This document shows positions 43,270 through 61,209 of a stretch of 64,000 nucleotides of DNA, piece after piece. Both the position numbers and the translations under genes were made by a program. Where the stretch lies: positions 4,682,001 to 4,746,000 of the forward strand of contig JAZARR010000146.1 of the NCBI GenBank assembly GCA_037389465.1. Direction: 5' to 3'. Each line of letters begins with the position of its first letter. The first letter of the stretch is position 1. This stretch comes from Baylisascaris procyonis (Eukaryota; Nematoda; Chromadorea; Rhabditida; Ascarididae). The notes below the pieces were generated by a model that saw only the letters and a list, made by a program, of their open reading frames with translations, made no database searches and was not told the DNA's origin.

Positions 43270-44555
43270 GTTCTCATGATTTGGAATAGCGCGTCGTAAG
43301 TTGCAAATATTTTCGCCAACTATGGCGAACATAGAGGGACCTATCCTCCTGCAGGATGATGCAAGAAACCGTACATCAAAAATAATTCAGTAAAAAGTGA
43401 GGCAGTTCAGCATCGAAAGCTTACTCTGCCTTCTTTATTCATCGAACCTGCTGCTAACGACTTGTTTTGTATTAGCTATGAGTGCAAATATGAACCAACA
43501 GATGTACACCAATGTGGAGTTTGGCGAAAATTGTCAATTCCAGTGGCTACAATTTTTGTTATGATTGAATGAACTCAGTGCCGGATGCTCCCAACGTTGT
43601 TTGCTTTGAGTTGTGCTTACTATTACTAACAAAGTGGTGTTCAAATTGGATTATGACGTTTCGAACTTCAAGATTCTAACAGTTGCTTACTTTACTACAG
43701 TTGCATCTTTGAAGCTATATGCTGGCATAAATATGGTAATTAGTGAACATATTTTGGTTGCGGCTGGGGTTGGATGGTAAACCGTTCGAAAGATTATTTC
43801 AGCGTCCTTGAATATTTCATTTGAAAATTTTGATGAGCCGACTTATGACGTTATCATTGTTCGGAAAGAATATTTCTTCGTTTGAAGATTCGCAAAAAAA
43901 GTTTAATCTTTCAGATTTTCCGGGCAACCTATAAGTACGAAGAGTCTTTTGTTTGCCGAAAATAGCAGTTTTGACTTGTATATGTCACTTGCAATCCTCT
44001 TCTCTGCCAACCCTCCCGCTCAACAAATCTTTCAGGTGACAGTATTCCGGAAGAATAGATCAATAGCAGGCATAATCTTAGATCCTATTACAATATCAGT
44101 CAAGACGCGAAAACACTCCTGTGGCATATTTGAGGCAACCACGAGTCATTATTGATCGCTAATATTTGCTTACACTTAATTCGAAATAAATAGCGACTCA
44201 ATTTAGAAAATTTAAACACTCATGTAACGCTCCTCATTGTGGGAATTTCGAAAAGGTGGAACCGTCAATTTAACGCCCTCGTTGTAACTTTCATATGCAT
44301 CTATTCTCAATCAGATTGAGCTGAGCAGAAGACTAAAGCAAGATATTCTATCCGAAAAGTGAGCAACTTTTTCCTCAAATCTTATGTGTTGGTGATATCT
44401 AAGATGTATAGAAGAAAAAAATTAAAAGAAATATGGATAACAAAAAATTTTACATTTAAAAGTTCGAAGGGCTATAAATAAGTAAATAATTGAAAAAATA
44501 CTAGTAAATAGCATATAGCAGTAATCGCTGTGAGGAGTTGCACATTTTGCAAAAA
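43270..44555. other. Intergenic DNA, no gene seen
   Basis: No supported exon. The second half of the mariner element that ends near 43.1 kb could not be found here. Confidence 0.4.
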
Positions 44556-44561
44556 CAATCA

Positions 44562-44902
44562 AAAAATTTCGTTAATACTGAAAAATGAAATTTCAAAAAA
44601 ATTTCAATATGGAGAATTTCAAAAAAATTTTACACCATATAAAAGGTAATTCAATTCTGAATGCAATAATCTAAACTCGCTGAAAATTGATGCAATTCTA
44701 ACTCACTTACAGCTTACTTGATTTCCAACTTTTTTGAACTTTAAAGGCATCTAAGTATTTCAAATTTTGGAAAAATTTAAAAACTTTCCATATAATCAGA
44801 ATCCACTCGTCGAGGTCTTCCATTTGATATAAGAATAAATGAAATAGAAGGGAAAAAACTTTTCTAAAATTATCGTAAATTTTTCAGTATTAACGAATTT
44901 TT
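44562..44902. repeat. Possible MITE-like foldback element
   Basis: AATTTCGTTAATACTGAAAAA near 44,565-44,586 is matched in inverted orientation at 44,878-44,900 (TTTTTCAGTATTAACGAA), enclosing about 340 bases of AT-rich, non-coding DNA. The size and arrangement suit a small non-autonomous DNA transposon. No target-site duplication was confirmed. Confidence 0.45.
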
Positions 44903-45694
44903 AGCATCGAAAAAACGCGATTTTGCGGATTCCAGAACTCGATGAAGTTTAAAACTCGATGAAGTTGAATGTTATCAAACAAGTAATCGTTATGCGTTAA
45001 TCAGACAAGCTTTGTGAACTACTGAGTTTGCCCCCAGTCCCACTCGCCCTTCTTCCTTCGCATTCTCCCATTTGAGGTGAACTTTCGGTTTTTCTTGGAT
45101 CATTACGAGTGTACTGATAAACTGTAAATGAGCTAACTGTCAAGTTCTTAATAAGTGCTCCCTATCCGCTTTTAAAGGAGGTGAAGATCCAAACTTGCAA
45201 TACCATGTCGTCTTCGCCACTGTTGTATGCCCCATGGGTATGTCAGCTGATCCCTGATAAATAGTTAGGTTGGAAAAGAAAAATTGGTTTAACTGGAACC
45301 AGTAAATTATTTATCAGTCGATGTTTAACACAGATAAAAACTAGCGTCCTCACCTCCCCCTCCTCTTTTTCCTCGAGTTCCCAACAAATTTTTTTATTGC
45401 TTTTCTGAGGCTCACTTTTTTGCATACCTATCACGATAACTGCGGACTGGAAAAGGCGACACTGTCTTCTGACGCTATTTATCAAATTTGTTAGCCAATT
45501 TTTTCGTTCAACCTGTTCTCTCTCTTAACGCTGTCTAGAGTTATGATGATAGTTTACGTTTCCTCCGATGCTCAAAATTTTCAGTTCTTTCATTTTTCAA
45601 ACTTACTCGAAGAAAGCATCGTGTTGATCCGCAGGGAATATTTAATAAATGTAACCAAAGATGCGGAACTGCTATTAAAATCTGGTGATTTAAA

Positions 45695-50247
<4,553 letters not shown>

Positions 50248-51920
50248 TAATTGGAGTGGGGAACGGAGGGAGGGCGGAGTTTTGAAGATGAAGTGGTCAT
50301 GATATGTGAGAATAGATGCGTTCTGTTTAACTAATTCCGTTATTTGGAATATGAATGCCAAAATGGCATAACCTAATACTTTTTATGATAGGTTTATAAT
50401 TTGTAGCGATATAATAAGTATAAAGTGGAATCTCGTCGCTGGTTCTTTTTCCTTACAAATCCTCAAATAAGTGTCTCAAATTTAATATCAGTTTGATATC
50501 GCGTAATCCGATTACAAAAAGTTAGAATCGCTGACATCTATTCATCGTCTGTCCTGTGTCCTTTCCTAGTCTTGCAAAGATTATACAGGTGTTCAACTAA
50601 TACTAAAAGCATTATTCTCACCTGGACAGCAAATTCTTTTGTTTCTTTGTCAGTCGTGATTCGGCTAACCTTTCGGTCTCTGTATTGAGGTGTTATACAC
50701 ATGCGAAAATTGTACCATATGTACTTATATAAGTTATACTGTATTCTCTGTCTTCATTCCTCCTTTTTTAAACAAAATATTTAGGTTGTTTTTAAAAGTT
50801 ATAAAGAGAGCCAAATAGGGGAAGGAGTATTGGAGGAGGGGAATGGGGAGACGGGCACTTGTAGTACCTGGAAGGTAAACAAGGAACGTAGTCTCAAAAA
50901 AGCAATCGGGAGCGGGTGGAAATAACAGGAGAGAGGGCTGAATATGTAGTCTCATCGGTATATATTGGTATTGTCGAAGGGAAGGTATGAATCTACGGGG
51001 ACTAAATAATAAATTAATTTAGCAGCGCGATACAGCACACTTTAATTGCCTCAATCGTCGACTATCGTATCAGCGATTGCCCATCGTTTGTGTATTCGTT
51101 GATAATTGATGTATATTGATATCGCAATTTATACCTTTTTATATGTTCACCTCTGCACAACTGTTGTGTATTGCGATTGTTGCACATTCACTTCGACTTT
51201 TCTATCGCTTATTTCACACAATTTTAATTCTTTTTATGAGATTGGGTCTTTCTTCATTGGCTTTCTATCATATAATCAGTACCCATTGTTCTTTCTAAGC
51301 AATTCTGTTTGATGCTCATACCATTCCATAAATCACAAATCCACCAAAATCGGTAATAAAGCACCACTAATGGCAATTCTTTTGATTTTTTTCTGAAGAA
51401 AAAAATTGCGCATTAAAAAATTCGATTTTCATCCAAAAAAGTTTCATATTTCAACCTCTGTAAATTTCATTAAATTTCATCCAATTTTTACTGTCTCAAC
51501 AAATATGCAATTTTTGCTAAAGAATGTTTTTTGTGTTGTTTTCATTGTGACATAATTGTGATGTGATATCACTCTGCAAGTGATGTCATTCTTAAGCAAT
51601 CTCGAAGTGCTTTCGAACGAATGACTCTACACTTGTTTTTTGTTTGTTTTGTTTTGTTTTGTTTTTAATCCCTCATATTATTCAAAAAAACAGTACAATA
51701 GATAAATACTAAAAAAGAAATCACTCTATCTATCAGAATTGGTCGGTTTTTTTCTCAGTCTTATGGCTTCAGAAATTGTTGACGTATTTAATTTACACGA
51801 TAAAAAAACTAGGTTACATAGTGAGAGAAACTATGCGTAAAAGAAAAGCTTTGTAGGAAATATTCAACACACGAATAGATAGATCGATCTGAAATTTCAT
51901 TAGGGAATTCAGATTTGAAT
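50248..51920. other. SLC41 3' UTR and intergenic DNA
   Basis: AATAAA hexamers occur at 51008-51013 and near 51354. No coding exon is supported. T-rich and A-rich runs are frequent. Confidence 0.4.
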
Positions 51921-51925
51921 TTTTC

Positions 51926-51927
51926 AT

Positions 51928-51970
<43 letters not shown>

Positions 51971-51971
51971 T
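51926..51971. repeat. (ATTT)n microsatellite
   Basis: About eleven tandem ATTT units. Confidence 0.95.
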
Positions 51972-52704
51972 TCATTGAAGGCGTCGGTCATACTCAGCAA
52001 AGTAACTTAGCATTTTAATGCATTATTGATTTCTATAAATGCGTGATTTAAATGAAACAATTGTGGAAATAACGGACATTTCTGTTTTCTTTTGTCTTGC
52101 AATTCACTTATTTTTATATACTTGCACTTTCATAATTGTAGCTTAGAAAAGAAGTTAATTGTGCGCTTATTGAGCTTTTAATTTGAGAATTAGAAGTAAA
52201 TATCCATAAATTATACTACTTGCTCAAAAAAATTCACTTATAGAATAAATTTTGAAGTTCATATTTTTATGGAATAAGTTCATTTCAAAAATTTTTAGAA
52301 GAGAATTTGAAGTGATTTTTTTTTCAGTTAAATACTTTCGATCGCACTGATGCGAAACGAAATGCAAACAAAAAGATAAACGTATTATTGCACGGATATT
52401 TGAGCTGCTTCTATGTTGTTTAAATATTCGTGGGTTTATTCTATTAGTCGCATTATCTGTGGGACTGTTTTTTTTCTGCATTTTTTTATTTGTATATTCA
52501 TATTTCAGTTTTTTCTTTTTTTTGGGGGGGGGGAGGGAGGTTCTTTGTAGAGGGCATTTTTTTAAAAACTATTTTATTGCATTCTCTTTAAGGATGAGTT
52601 CACTTTTTTCCCCTTATATGTTCTTTCAATTGTTCTTATCACTGATATTCCCATAGTCGAACCGTTTTAGCGCATTCAAATAGAACTAAGCCAGCATCTC
52701 GGTT

Positions 52705-52811
52705 ACCTCGGACTCACTTACTAAGCCTCCCTCAGCCTAATTCTTCTCGCTCACCTCGGACTCACTTACTAAGCCTCCCTCAGCCTAATTCTCCCCCCCC
52801 CCCCCCCCCCC
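52705..52811. repeat. 48 bp tandem duplication ending in a C-run
   Basis: A 40-base segment starting ACCTCGGACTCACTTACTAA at 52705 is repeated exactly from 52753, giving a 48-base period. The second copy ends in a run of 19 C residues (52793-52811). This is likely a slippage-prone simple repeat. Confidence 0.9.
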
Positions 52812-53810
52812 AATATATTTGTTAGCAATTGAAAATGAGCACCCGAGTTCCTTCTGTGAACTCAATTGCTGCCGAACATATTGTTTGACATGAATGTTTT
52901 TGCGTTATAAAATAAATGTTTATGGGAATATGAACACGTGCGCTGATTACAACCGACCCTTTGGTGTGAGTACACTGGCTCATTTTTGGCTTAGGCTCAT
53001 CAAGACACTAAAGGTATCCCGTAAATCCATCGTTTTATGATTGGAGCTTTGCGAACGTAGCCCAAGATGAATTAAAGAAGAGGTTGCTCACTTTTTAAAG
53101 GAAAGAGTTTTGAAGTATGAGGATGCTGAAAGGGTGTTTTTCTAATGAAGAAGGGAGGATGCTTCTAGTTTAGTCAACGAGGTCTTAGAAGTGCTGCAGC
53201 AGCAGCCATGCATTACAAACTAGAACACTTTCAGTGTGAACACAACGGAAATCAGTAAAAGTTTCTTCTTTAGGACTTTTAGTGAGCGTGCTTTTCAATT
53301 TGCCCGGATCTCGAGCTGTTTGAACAGCTTGACTATTGTTTATATTCGAAAGATGCCTTTGAAAGCCGTTCAAATACTTTTTTGCCCAAAGGTGTCGGCG
53401 ATAAAACTTCCGTTAAATAATAACAGTTCAAGCGATTCGTTTCTTTCAAGTTAAAAAGTTTCGAATTAGAGGGTGAAATATGTCGTCAATTGAAGGAGTT
53501 TCGTAAAACGTCTTCATTGCAATAAAACAAAATACATGATCAGCTGAATTAATTTCCGGTTCAGGCTGCATTGTATTATTGCCTATCGCTGTAGATCAAA
53601 TTACTGTGGCTCTCAATTATATAAAAAGTAGCTCAAATTATCGTAACAGAAACAGATATATCAAAAAGTAGCTCAAATTACGAAACACTTATTATCAGTA
53701 ACAATGACATAGGCACGATTGTATACTCTGTGGCTCTCAATTTGAACAGGTAAAGACATAAAGCTAAACTTTATATTGAGCTGCATGCGGAAATTTTTTC
53801 TGTGAATGAT
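52812..53810. other. Intergenic DNA with short weak frames
   Basis: Short frames on both strands near 53.0-53.4 kb have some coding-like composition but no recognised motif and no consistent splice sites. A local duplication of TATCAAAAAGTAGCTCAAAT-like sequence is seen near 53.62-53.68 kb. Confidence 0.35.
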
Positions 53811-53818
53811 TGGCTTTC

Positions 53819-54222
53819 ACAGCGGCCAATAAATATGTGGATAGTGCACCGGGAAGGATGTCAACTGATTGGCCCGGATGTTTTTCTGTGGTTCATCCCA
53901 TCAGGTTGCACATATATCGACGGAGTGGCTATGATGCGCTGTTAAATTTCTGTTTGAAAAGCTACTGCAAAATTCTAACACAAAGTGTTGTTTGCTGAAT
54001 TCTCGGCAAGCAGTCGAAAATTCCTTTGATATCTACGTTCTGCCAGCTAAAGTAAATCGTAAGTCGTTCGAAGATGGCACCATATGGAGGAAGCGAAAAG
54101 CTCGACCATGCGGGTGGTCTACACTCTTAGAAGAGTTAAATTTCGCTCATGAAACTGCTGGGGCTATCTTCGGGAGTGAAAGGGGAAGGGGAAAAGGATA
54201 TATGAGGTCAACCTTGCATTAA
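53819..54222 (+). CDS. Possible upstream exons of the unrecognised gene at 55-56.6 kb
   Basis: After TTTCACAG at 53811-53818 a frame reads AANKYVDSAPGRMSTDWPG. A second frame from about 53,960 to 54,222 reads SRQAVENSFDIYVLPAK and GTIWRKRKARPCGWSTLLEE. Both have a coding-like, non-repetitive composition. The joins between them and to the downstream exons could not be fixed, so the exon limits are approximate. No domain is recognised. Confidence 0.3.
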
Positions 54223-54229
54223 AACCTTA

Positions 54230-55140
54230 CTATCGTTCAACAATAGCAGCAGATAAGCTCAATTTTTTGACTTGATTACAGTCACAAATAGTTATTGATA
54301 AAGGAATGCAAGAGAAACTAGTAAAAAGAAATTGTGGGATTTTCATCTGTAGTTTTCTTTGTTGCAATTTTTGTTTCTTTTTTCTCCTATTTGAGGTGAA
54401 TGGATGGAAAAATTTTTCGTTTGGCGGGTAAAAATAAAAATATGTCTAAAATACATCAGATTTTCAAGCCTTCAGTACAAATCTCTGTCAAAGTCGGTAT
54501 AAAGCCACATATCCTGCCTTTCCGCTATAATAATCGGCGTACGAAATAGATATAAAACCTCTTCTAAAATCTTGCTTTTTCCATGCTCATACAGCTATGA
54601 GATGAAAATTAATGCAAAATTCTTTGGAATTTTTAAACTAGAATAACACTTTCAGATATGGCTGAAAATTTTATCGCATTTTCGAATTTTCTACAAAAAT
54701 TTAGTTCATTTTCAAACGTTTTTAAAAACTTTATGCTAGTTTCATATTCGTTCATATGGTTCGCAACGTTCGACGAAAATATAAGAACATGACTAGAAAT
54801 GAGCGATACAGGGAGGATACAAAATCTTATCGACAATACTAGAAATGCAGAGGAGAAATCACACTCGAGGAGAAGGTATATGAAGAAGAAGGAGCCCATA
54901 AAACTTGCAAATTCCCCAAGCATGTCTACATGCAATCTCTTTTAGATCAGATGATGCGTTTCGAGGATATTCAAACCCCCAACATTAGCATTTCATTAAA
55001 TCATCTAGAAACCTGCATAATATTATATTAAGATCTCTGTGCACTTTCACATTATCGTCCTAGCTCAGAAGCTTCCATATCTCGACGCATCCAGGGCAAG
55101 CGGAGGCCGCTGCCTGAACCCGATTCTCTCTGTTTTTCAA
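54230..55140. other. Probable intron or intergenic DNA
   Basis: No exon with coding character and paired splice signals was identified between the candidate exons at 53.8-54.2 kb and the exon at 55143. Confidence 0.35.
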
Positions 55141-55142
55141 GG

Positions 55143-56591
55143 GCGGTCTTGCCTCGAAGAAAAACAACACCGTAGAAGATGAGTTTGAGCTGGAAAGACC
55201 TCATCCTAAAACTCAACAGGTCCCGAGGGGGAAGATTTCGTTGTATGAGATCACGATACTCGAACTAATACTATTCTTAGCTCGTTCTAAAGTGTTTCAC
55301 GACATTAAAAAACCACTCATCACATAATAATACACTGTTGCAATTCACAGCATATTAGCTGAACTTGTAGTTGGATGCTGCAATAGGCCGGATAATTGTG
55401 CTTAGCCAGCTTGTTTGCTTCATTATCACTATAGTTCCTTTGGGCAACTAAGTCACTCCCTAATATACCTGGTAAAATCTCACCGCTCGGACCGGTTCAA
55501 TACGTCGATTCTAATCAACGACTTTCGAAGATCCATCAATCGATCGTCAAACCACCAAAAGGTGAAATTTTTGATAACGATCATCGGTATGGAAATGGAC
55601 CAGTCCGTCAAGTGCACTGACATAAAATTAAGGTGTGCTACAACTAACAAATGAAGACACTCCTTTATGCACAAAAATAGCGAAAAAAAGAAATGCTGTT
55701 ACATCGTTTTGCTGTTTTCGCGGCATCATCAGACGGCAAAAAATGTACTAATGAGCAAAAGAAATTATGTGAAATGGATATGAAAAGGGGGAGGAGGAAT
55801 CAGAAAGGACGGATGAACGGTAAGAGTGGGCAAGAAAGGTAGTTCAGTCAAGGTTAAAGCCAAATACATTTGGTGGAATAAGTGATGGATGATAGAGTAG
55901 GGCAATATGTGAGAAATGACAGGGTATGCTACCTCATCCTCACTTATTCGTCAAATTTTATTTGGTTCTCACCTTGAATGATTTACTTTCTTCCTTCATA
56001 AGTTCCAAATGTTCATACTCTCTGATTCTTCCTCCGTCTTCTCCCTTCGCCCCTTCATATTCAGTTCACACCCTTTTCGTCCTTTGCCCCATAGCTGCTG
56101 TCTGATGACGCCGGAAGACAACGAAATCTTGTAACAGTATTTTTTGCCACTTTTCTGTCCAAACAACAACCTACCTCCATTTACTAATTTTATGAAACAA
56201 AAAAATACGGGCATTACATTACTTGCCTGTGTTCTCAGTAAGGTATGATCAACGAGTTTCGAACGCACCGTACGTGGTCCCTGAAAGTTCTTGTTTGAAT
56301 CGCCGTTTGCAATATTTGACAAATAAATTAGAGTAAACGCAATATTTGATTCATGACTAAAGCTGGGGAGTTATAATGAATAAGTAACATTTTAAGGCAC
56401 CAAATTCTTTGGGAAAGCAAACTCAGTCGGAGAGTCCCTATTCATTGAGTACTAAGCGGAAGTCGATGCGAGCATCGAAAGCGTTATTTGAGTTGCCGTT
56501 AACCGACGCATCTCTTGACATGACCCTTAGCTCTTTACATGCTCCTTCACGAGTCACATATAACACCCATGGATCTTGTTACGCTTCTTAA
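55143..56591 (+). CDS. C-terminal exons of an unrecognised protein
   Basis: Three exons in matching phase 0. 55143-55223 follows TTTTTCAAG and reads GGLASKKNNTVEDEFELERP; its donor (GTCCCG) is weak. 55435-55611 follows CACTATAG, reads SLPNIPGKISPLGPVQYVDS and NDHRYGNGPVR, and ends at a GTGCAC donor. 56397-56591 follows TTTTAAG, reads KQTQSESPYSLSTKRKSMRA and LPLTDASLDMTLSSLHAPSR, and ends with TAA. The product is hydrophilic, Ser/Pro/Lys-rich and probably disordered, like the regulatory tail of a signalling or scaffold protein. No family is recognised. An AATAAA lies at 56708-56713. Upstream exons may lie at 53.8-54.2 kb. Confidence 0.5.
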
Positions 56592-57310
56592 GGACGCCAT
56601 TGACGCAATATTCGTTAAACTGGCGTTTAGTTTTGCTGTTTCCAAACAATAGTAATTATGACCTATTAGAACAATAGAATTTTTAAATAATACAAAAAAA
56701 ATTACGGAATAAAAAAAACGAAATGATTCTAAAATAACCTCATTTGCACATTATTTTCATCGATTTCCATCAAAATTCACTGATAAATGCTGAAATAAAA
56801 CAATAATTGCAGACAACATTCGCATCAAAAATTAATGCGCTAAAAAAATTTTTCAAAGGCAACGTTCATTGCGAAAAAATCCCCCGTAAATCATCAATTA
56901 AACAGATTGTTGCTATGTTCTATGAAATTTCAATGGCTTTTCAGTAATGTGCATAAATAAAAAGTGGCTGATGTTGATGGATAGCAATATTAAAAAAAAA
57001 ATTATAAAATTATCTATGCATACTGCTAAAATAATCTTACGGCATATTTGAGCGCCTATTTGAGGATTCTGAAAGGTTGATTTCGAGTGGAACATATGGC
57101 ACTTATATTTTCTATGTTGATTTATGAAGGAACTTACAAAAGCACAATGTTTTATAAGTGCAAGATGCTTGAAAGATGTTGTTTGAAGAGAAGTAAATAA
57201 ATATCTAATAGGTTAATTTACTGAATTAAAAAAAAATATTGCAAAAAATGAAAATTAAAATGCAATTCGCAAAAAATACAACGCATCTTCGTGCAATAGA
57301 TCTCATAAAT
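56592..57310. other. AT-rich 3' flank, no gene seen
   Basis: Contains AATAAA hexamers at 56708 and near 56,795, which could serve the gene ending at 56591. Otherwise A/T runs only. Confidence 0.4.
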
Positions 57311-57313
57311 CAA

Positions 57314-57505
57314 TTACGATGTGACCTGTAGCCACACTTCTTCAAGGTTATAGTAATGCAACATTCCACAAATGCTTCGATGATTAATATTTGATTCAAC
57401 CGGGAAAGGACATTGCAAAACCACATGATCGATTGTTGTACGCAAATGACTTGAATTTGCAAAACAAGGAAAACATGATTTGCGAACAAGAAATAATGCA
57501 ACCAC
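57314..57505 (-). pseudogene. Probable non-LTR retrotransposon remnant (zinc-knuckle segment)
   Basis: A minus-strand frame reads KSCFPCFANSSHLRTTIDHV followed by VLQCP. The spacing C-x2-C, then H, then C, with the core TIDHVVLQCP, matches the cysteine-rich knuckle that follows the reverse transcriptase in many non-LTR retrotransposons (typical CxxCG...ETxDHxLxxCP). The frame is about 63 codons and no reverse transcriptase motif was found nearby, so this is a short fragment. Confidence 0.45.
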
Positions 57506-57509
57506 CTAT

Positions 57510-60500
57510 GGAATAAGCAAAAAATTTCATGCAATGAATATAAAATTTACATTTTCCTCATTTTTAGATTGGAACTGATCAATCCTCATATTAGAAATAT
57601 TACGAATATTGAATAGATTAATCGAGTTTCTATATGAAATTTTTTTGTGAAATTTGCATAAATTTGCATTTTTATAAGGACATGGCTTAGTAACTCATTT
57701 GTTAGATGTGAATGTTATACACGAGTAATTCAGTGCAAAAACCTTTTCTTCATATATCCAGAAATATTTGTTTATTTAGATTTCTTTTTTTTTTTAAAAG
57801 CATAAATGCTAAACAATTTCCCACTGAAATAGAAAATGAGGAAAGAAAGTGAAGTGGAAACGATAGTTGAAGTTCACTCACTTAACAGACAGCTTGTTGA
57901 GTTTGTCAATAAACGTGATTAGGTTCAACGATAATGCTAATCGAAGTACGTGGAACGCATTGAAGTATGTGGAACGAAGAACAATTGAATTCAACAATTT
58001 CTTCTGCATTGTGATAGCTCACCTGAAGTAACTCAGGTGCAACCGAACCATTCGATGCGTAAACAATACGATTTTCACCTCCTGCAAGAGCAAATATTGA
58101 GGGAACTCTTGTGTATGTGTATATGTTAAGCGTTCAACTGAACTGAAGCGTTTATCCATGAGATCTCTGGCTTATTCTTGTATAAACTGTTTTACAGCAT
58201 ACCGTATTTCTAGGTTTTCAAGCAATTTGTCTCAATCGCTATGCAACTCATCCTAACCACCAACCCCCCCCCCCCCCCCCAGTCTGCTTCACTTCATGCT
58301 GCGAAGAGGATCCTTTGCAAAACGATGGTCCATGACTATAATATGAATGACAAGCCGACCAAAAAGATTACATTAAGAGAAGGCTGTTAGTTTGCACGAT
58401 ATTGAATTCAGTCAAGCAGACATATGTCACTAACTACTGATAAAAAATAGGAATTCAATAGAAACTTTGCAATTTACAATAGGAAAATTAAAGTTGAACG
58501 TTATCGAAAAAAACATATCCTATGTTGAGTAGATAAAATATAAATATGCACAGCTGAACTATATAAATTTGCTGAGCAACAAAACGGAACAACAAGTCGG
58601 AATGGAAATGGCAGCGAAAAAGGAATTTCGCACCGATGGAATGCTGTAAACAAATTTTTATGTAACAAGAAATTTGACGAGCGTAAAACGTCTGAACGTT
58701 TCGCCACAAAATGAAACGCCAACTGAAAATACAGATGGAGGAAAACGATGAAAACATAGTGATATCTAGAGGACTGAAATATTTCTTCTTGATATAAAGA
58801 GAGGAAGGAGAAAAAATAATCAATTAAACGAGTAAAGAAGAGGGAGAGGTGGGAAAAGTAGGAGAAAGAAGGAATGATGGGGAAGAAGAGCAGGACGAGG
58901 AAGAAGACAAAGAGGAAGGGGAGGAAGAAGAGGAGAACAGGTCGTAATGGGAACTGTAGCAACAGCAAAACGATTGTAAGTGAAAATTTCGAAGCGGATA
59001 AAAGAAAACAATGAACATTTTCAAATGTTGTACTCGGTAACGCTATGTTTTATTCTATGTTGTCTATACTGTAATTATACTGTATAATATCTACGGTATA
59101 CTAATTCAACAAACAACAGCTGCATACTGTATATTAGAATGTACACTGTAGTTCAACAACGGTTTCACTAAAGACTTTCGCCATATCATTACTTCAAATC
59201 CGAGTGAAGGCGATAAATACGATAGCCGAAAGATATAAGCGATGCAAAATCGATGCAGAAAAAAAGTGATAAAATAGTTGCACCCCATACGGCATTTTAT
59301 GGCATGTCATTATAGCGCACCATAGCAATTTTGTGCTTGCCATTTTTTTGCTTGCAACGAATCAATTTTGAATATTTTTTTAGTATAGAAATCAAATATT
59401 CCATTTTCGCTAAAAAAGTGGGAAGAAAACTGGAACTTTTATCAAAAAACGAGCTGAAAAATTTAATTTCATGATGAAAAATGGAAAAAATTAAAACTCG
59501 TTCATTAAAAGATTCAAATTTAAATAAAGAAAATAAAAAAAGAAATTTCGAATAGGCATTCAGTACAATTCAGCACACTCTTAACGTAGCCAACGACAAA
59601 AACAAGCCTTAAAAAATAGAAATTCATAACACAAACAGTCATGCGATTTATAATTGTTGAAATATTTAAAACTATCGCTTCAATTTTGGTGATCGATCTT
59701 GGCTGAATATGGTGAGAATAATAACACCACTCCGGGATAAAAATAATTAAATACTTATATGTTTTCTTTTACAACGAAGGTACGACTTTCAACAGCATTT
59801 TTTGCTGCATACGTAATCGGTTTTCCTTAGAATTTAAGAATGAATTTCCGAGAAGATATTTCTGAGACATTATTGGACTTATTCTCAGCGTATTTAAGAA
59901 TTTTCTTTGGAAATAAATGCTTGAAATCAAATGTTAAAAGAGATCAATTCGGCAAATCTCATATTGTTCGTTATGCACTGAGATCAAAATTTTGTTCTCT
60001 TTCTTGCTTTCATAACAATCACCCCTTTCTATATTGATAGAATTACACAACTATTCTCAGATATGATACAACACATAATTCAGGTACCTACATGAACGAA
60101 TACTGGCCGAAATGTGATGATTGACGTCGGTTATCGGAGAAATTTTATTCGAGGCTATAGACTTGGGATATCCGAAGAACAGATGTTGCAGACAATACTG
60201 CAATATCTTCAAGCTCCTCAAGTCTTCAAATTCTGAGGCCCTCGAAGCTCCGAACTTCGGAGGTCATCGAGTGAGGGAAATCTCGATTTTCAGAACCCTG
60301 ATTATCAGGATTGATAATCAGTTTATCATTCTCTCTGACTTCCACTCTTCTTGTTCAGAGGATCATCACTAAAACTCTTTCTTCACAATATTCCAATTTT
60401 GTAACTATCAACAAGTCTAGTGAAGCAGAGAATTACGAAAGTCGAGTGAACCGAATATCTTGGGATATTGGATTGTGACCAACGTAGAAAGAAGAGCAAC

Positions 60501-61096
60501 ATGAAGGATGTAATCGATGAAGTTTCAGAGTGCAAAAGCTTCTCACTCAGCGGTAATACAATTAGCGATACTGCTCATAACTAAAGCGAATCCTTTACAA
60601 AGAACACTTTAGATCCTTTTTGGAAGACAAGAAAGTTTTTGAAAGACAATAGAAAAAAGGCAAATGAGCAATCGTCTATCTTTACGATCTCTACTTTTTC
60701 ATAGTTCATCAATGAACTCGATAACAACAATTTAAGATGTCATTTGTCCATAATTCGTATTACAGACTTCAAGATCCGATTATAAATTGAAATACATGAA
60801 ACAAGCAATAAACGAAATTTCGATCACAATTTCTGATTGCATGATGTCCCATATATTTACAGGCTTTTCCTGATCTCTATCTGAACCACTTCTGGTACAC
60901 CTAACCCCTTGTCCGGTTATAGCTTTTGTTTTTTAAGATTACATAGTGACCTTAAGGGATTCAATGTGATGCATTATCAGTTTGATGATGCAACTCACAC
61001 TCATCTCAACAATAAAACCCTTATCAGGCAAATAACCTCTTGTTGACGCATTCGATCGCACTTATAATTATGTCGCCTTTGGCACAGTAGCTGAAT
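57510..61096. other. AT-rich gene-free stretch
   Basis: Contains a C-run at 58264-58280 and a purine-rich tract near 58.80-58.95 kb that generates false low-complexity frames. A small hairpin-prone patch with CTCCGAACTTCGGAG lies near 60.25 kb. No supported exon or RNA gene was seen. Confidence 0.4.
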
Positions 61097-61113
61097 ATTA
61101 TCACTAGAACGGT

Positions 61114-61209
<96 letters not shown>

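Noticed and set aside
55996..56322. Minus-strand frame of 108 codons with an acceptor-like CTTTCAG
   Set aside because: It lies in the intron between two phase-matched plus-strand exons and has low-complexity Lys/Glu ends and no domain. The plus-strand frame there does not fit the exon phases either.
58488..59024. Several long overlapping minus-strand frames rich in Leu, Phe and Ser
   Set aside because: They arise from a purine-rich, low-complexity tract that is open in several frames. No splice signals or motifs support them.
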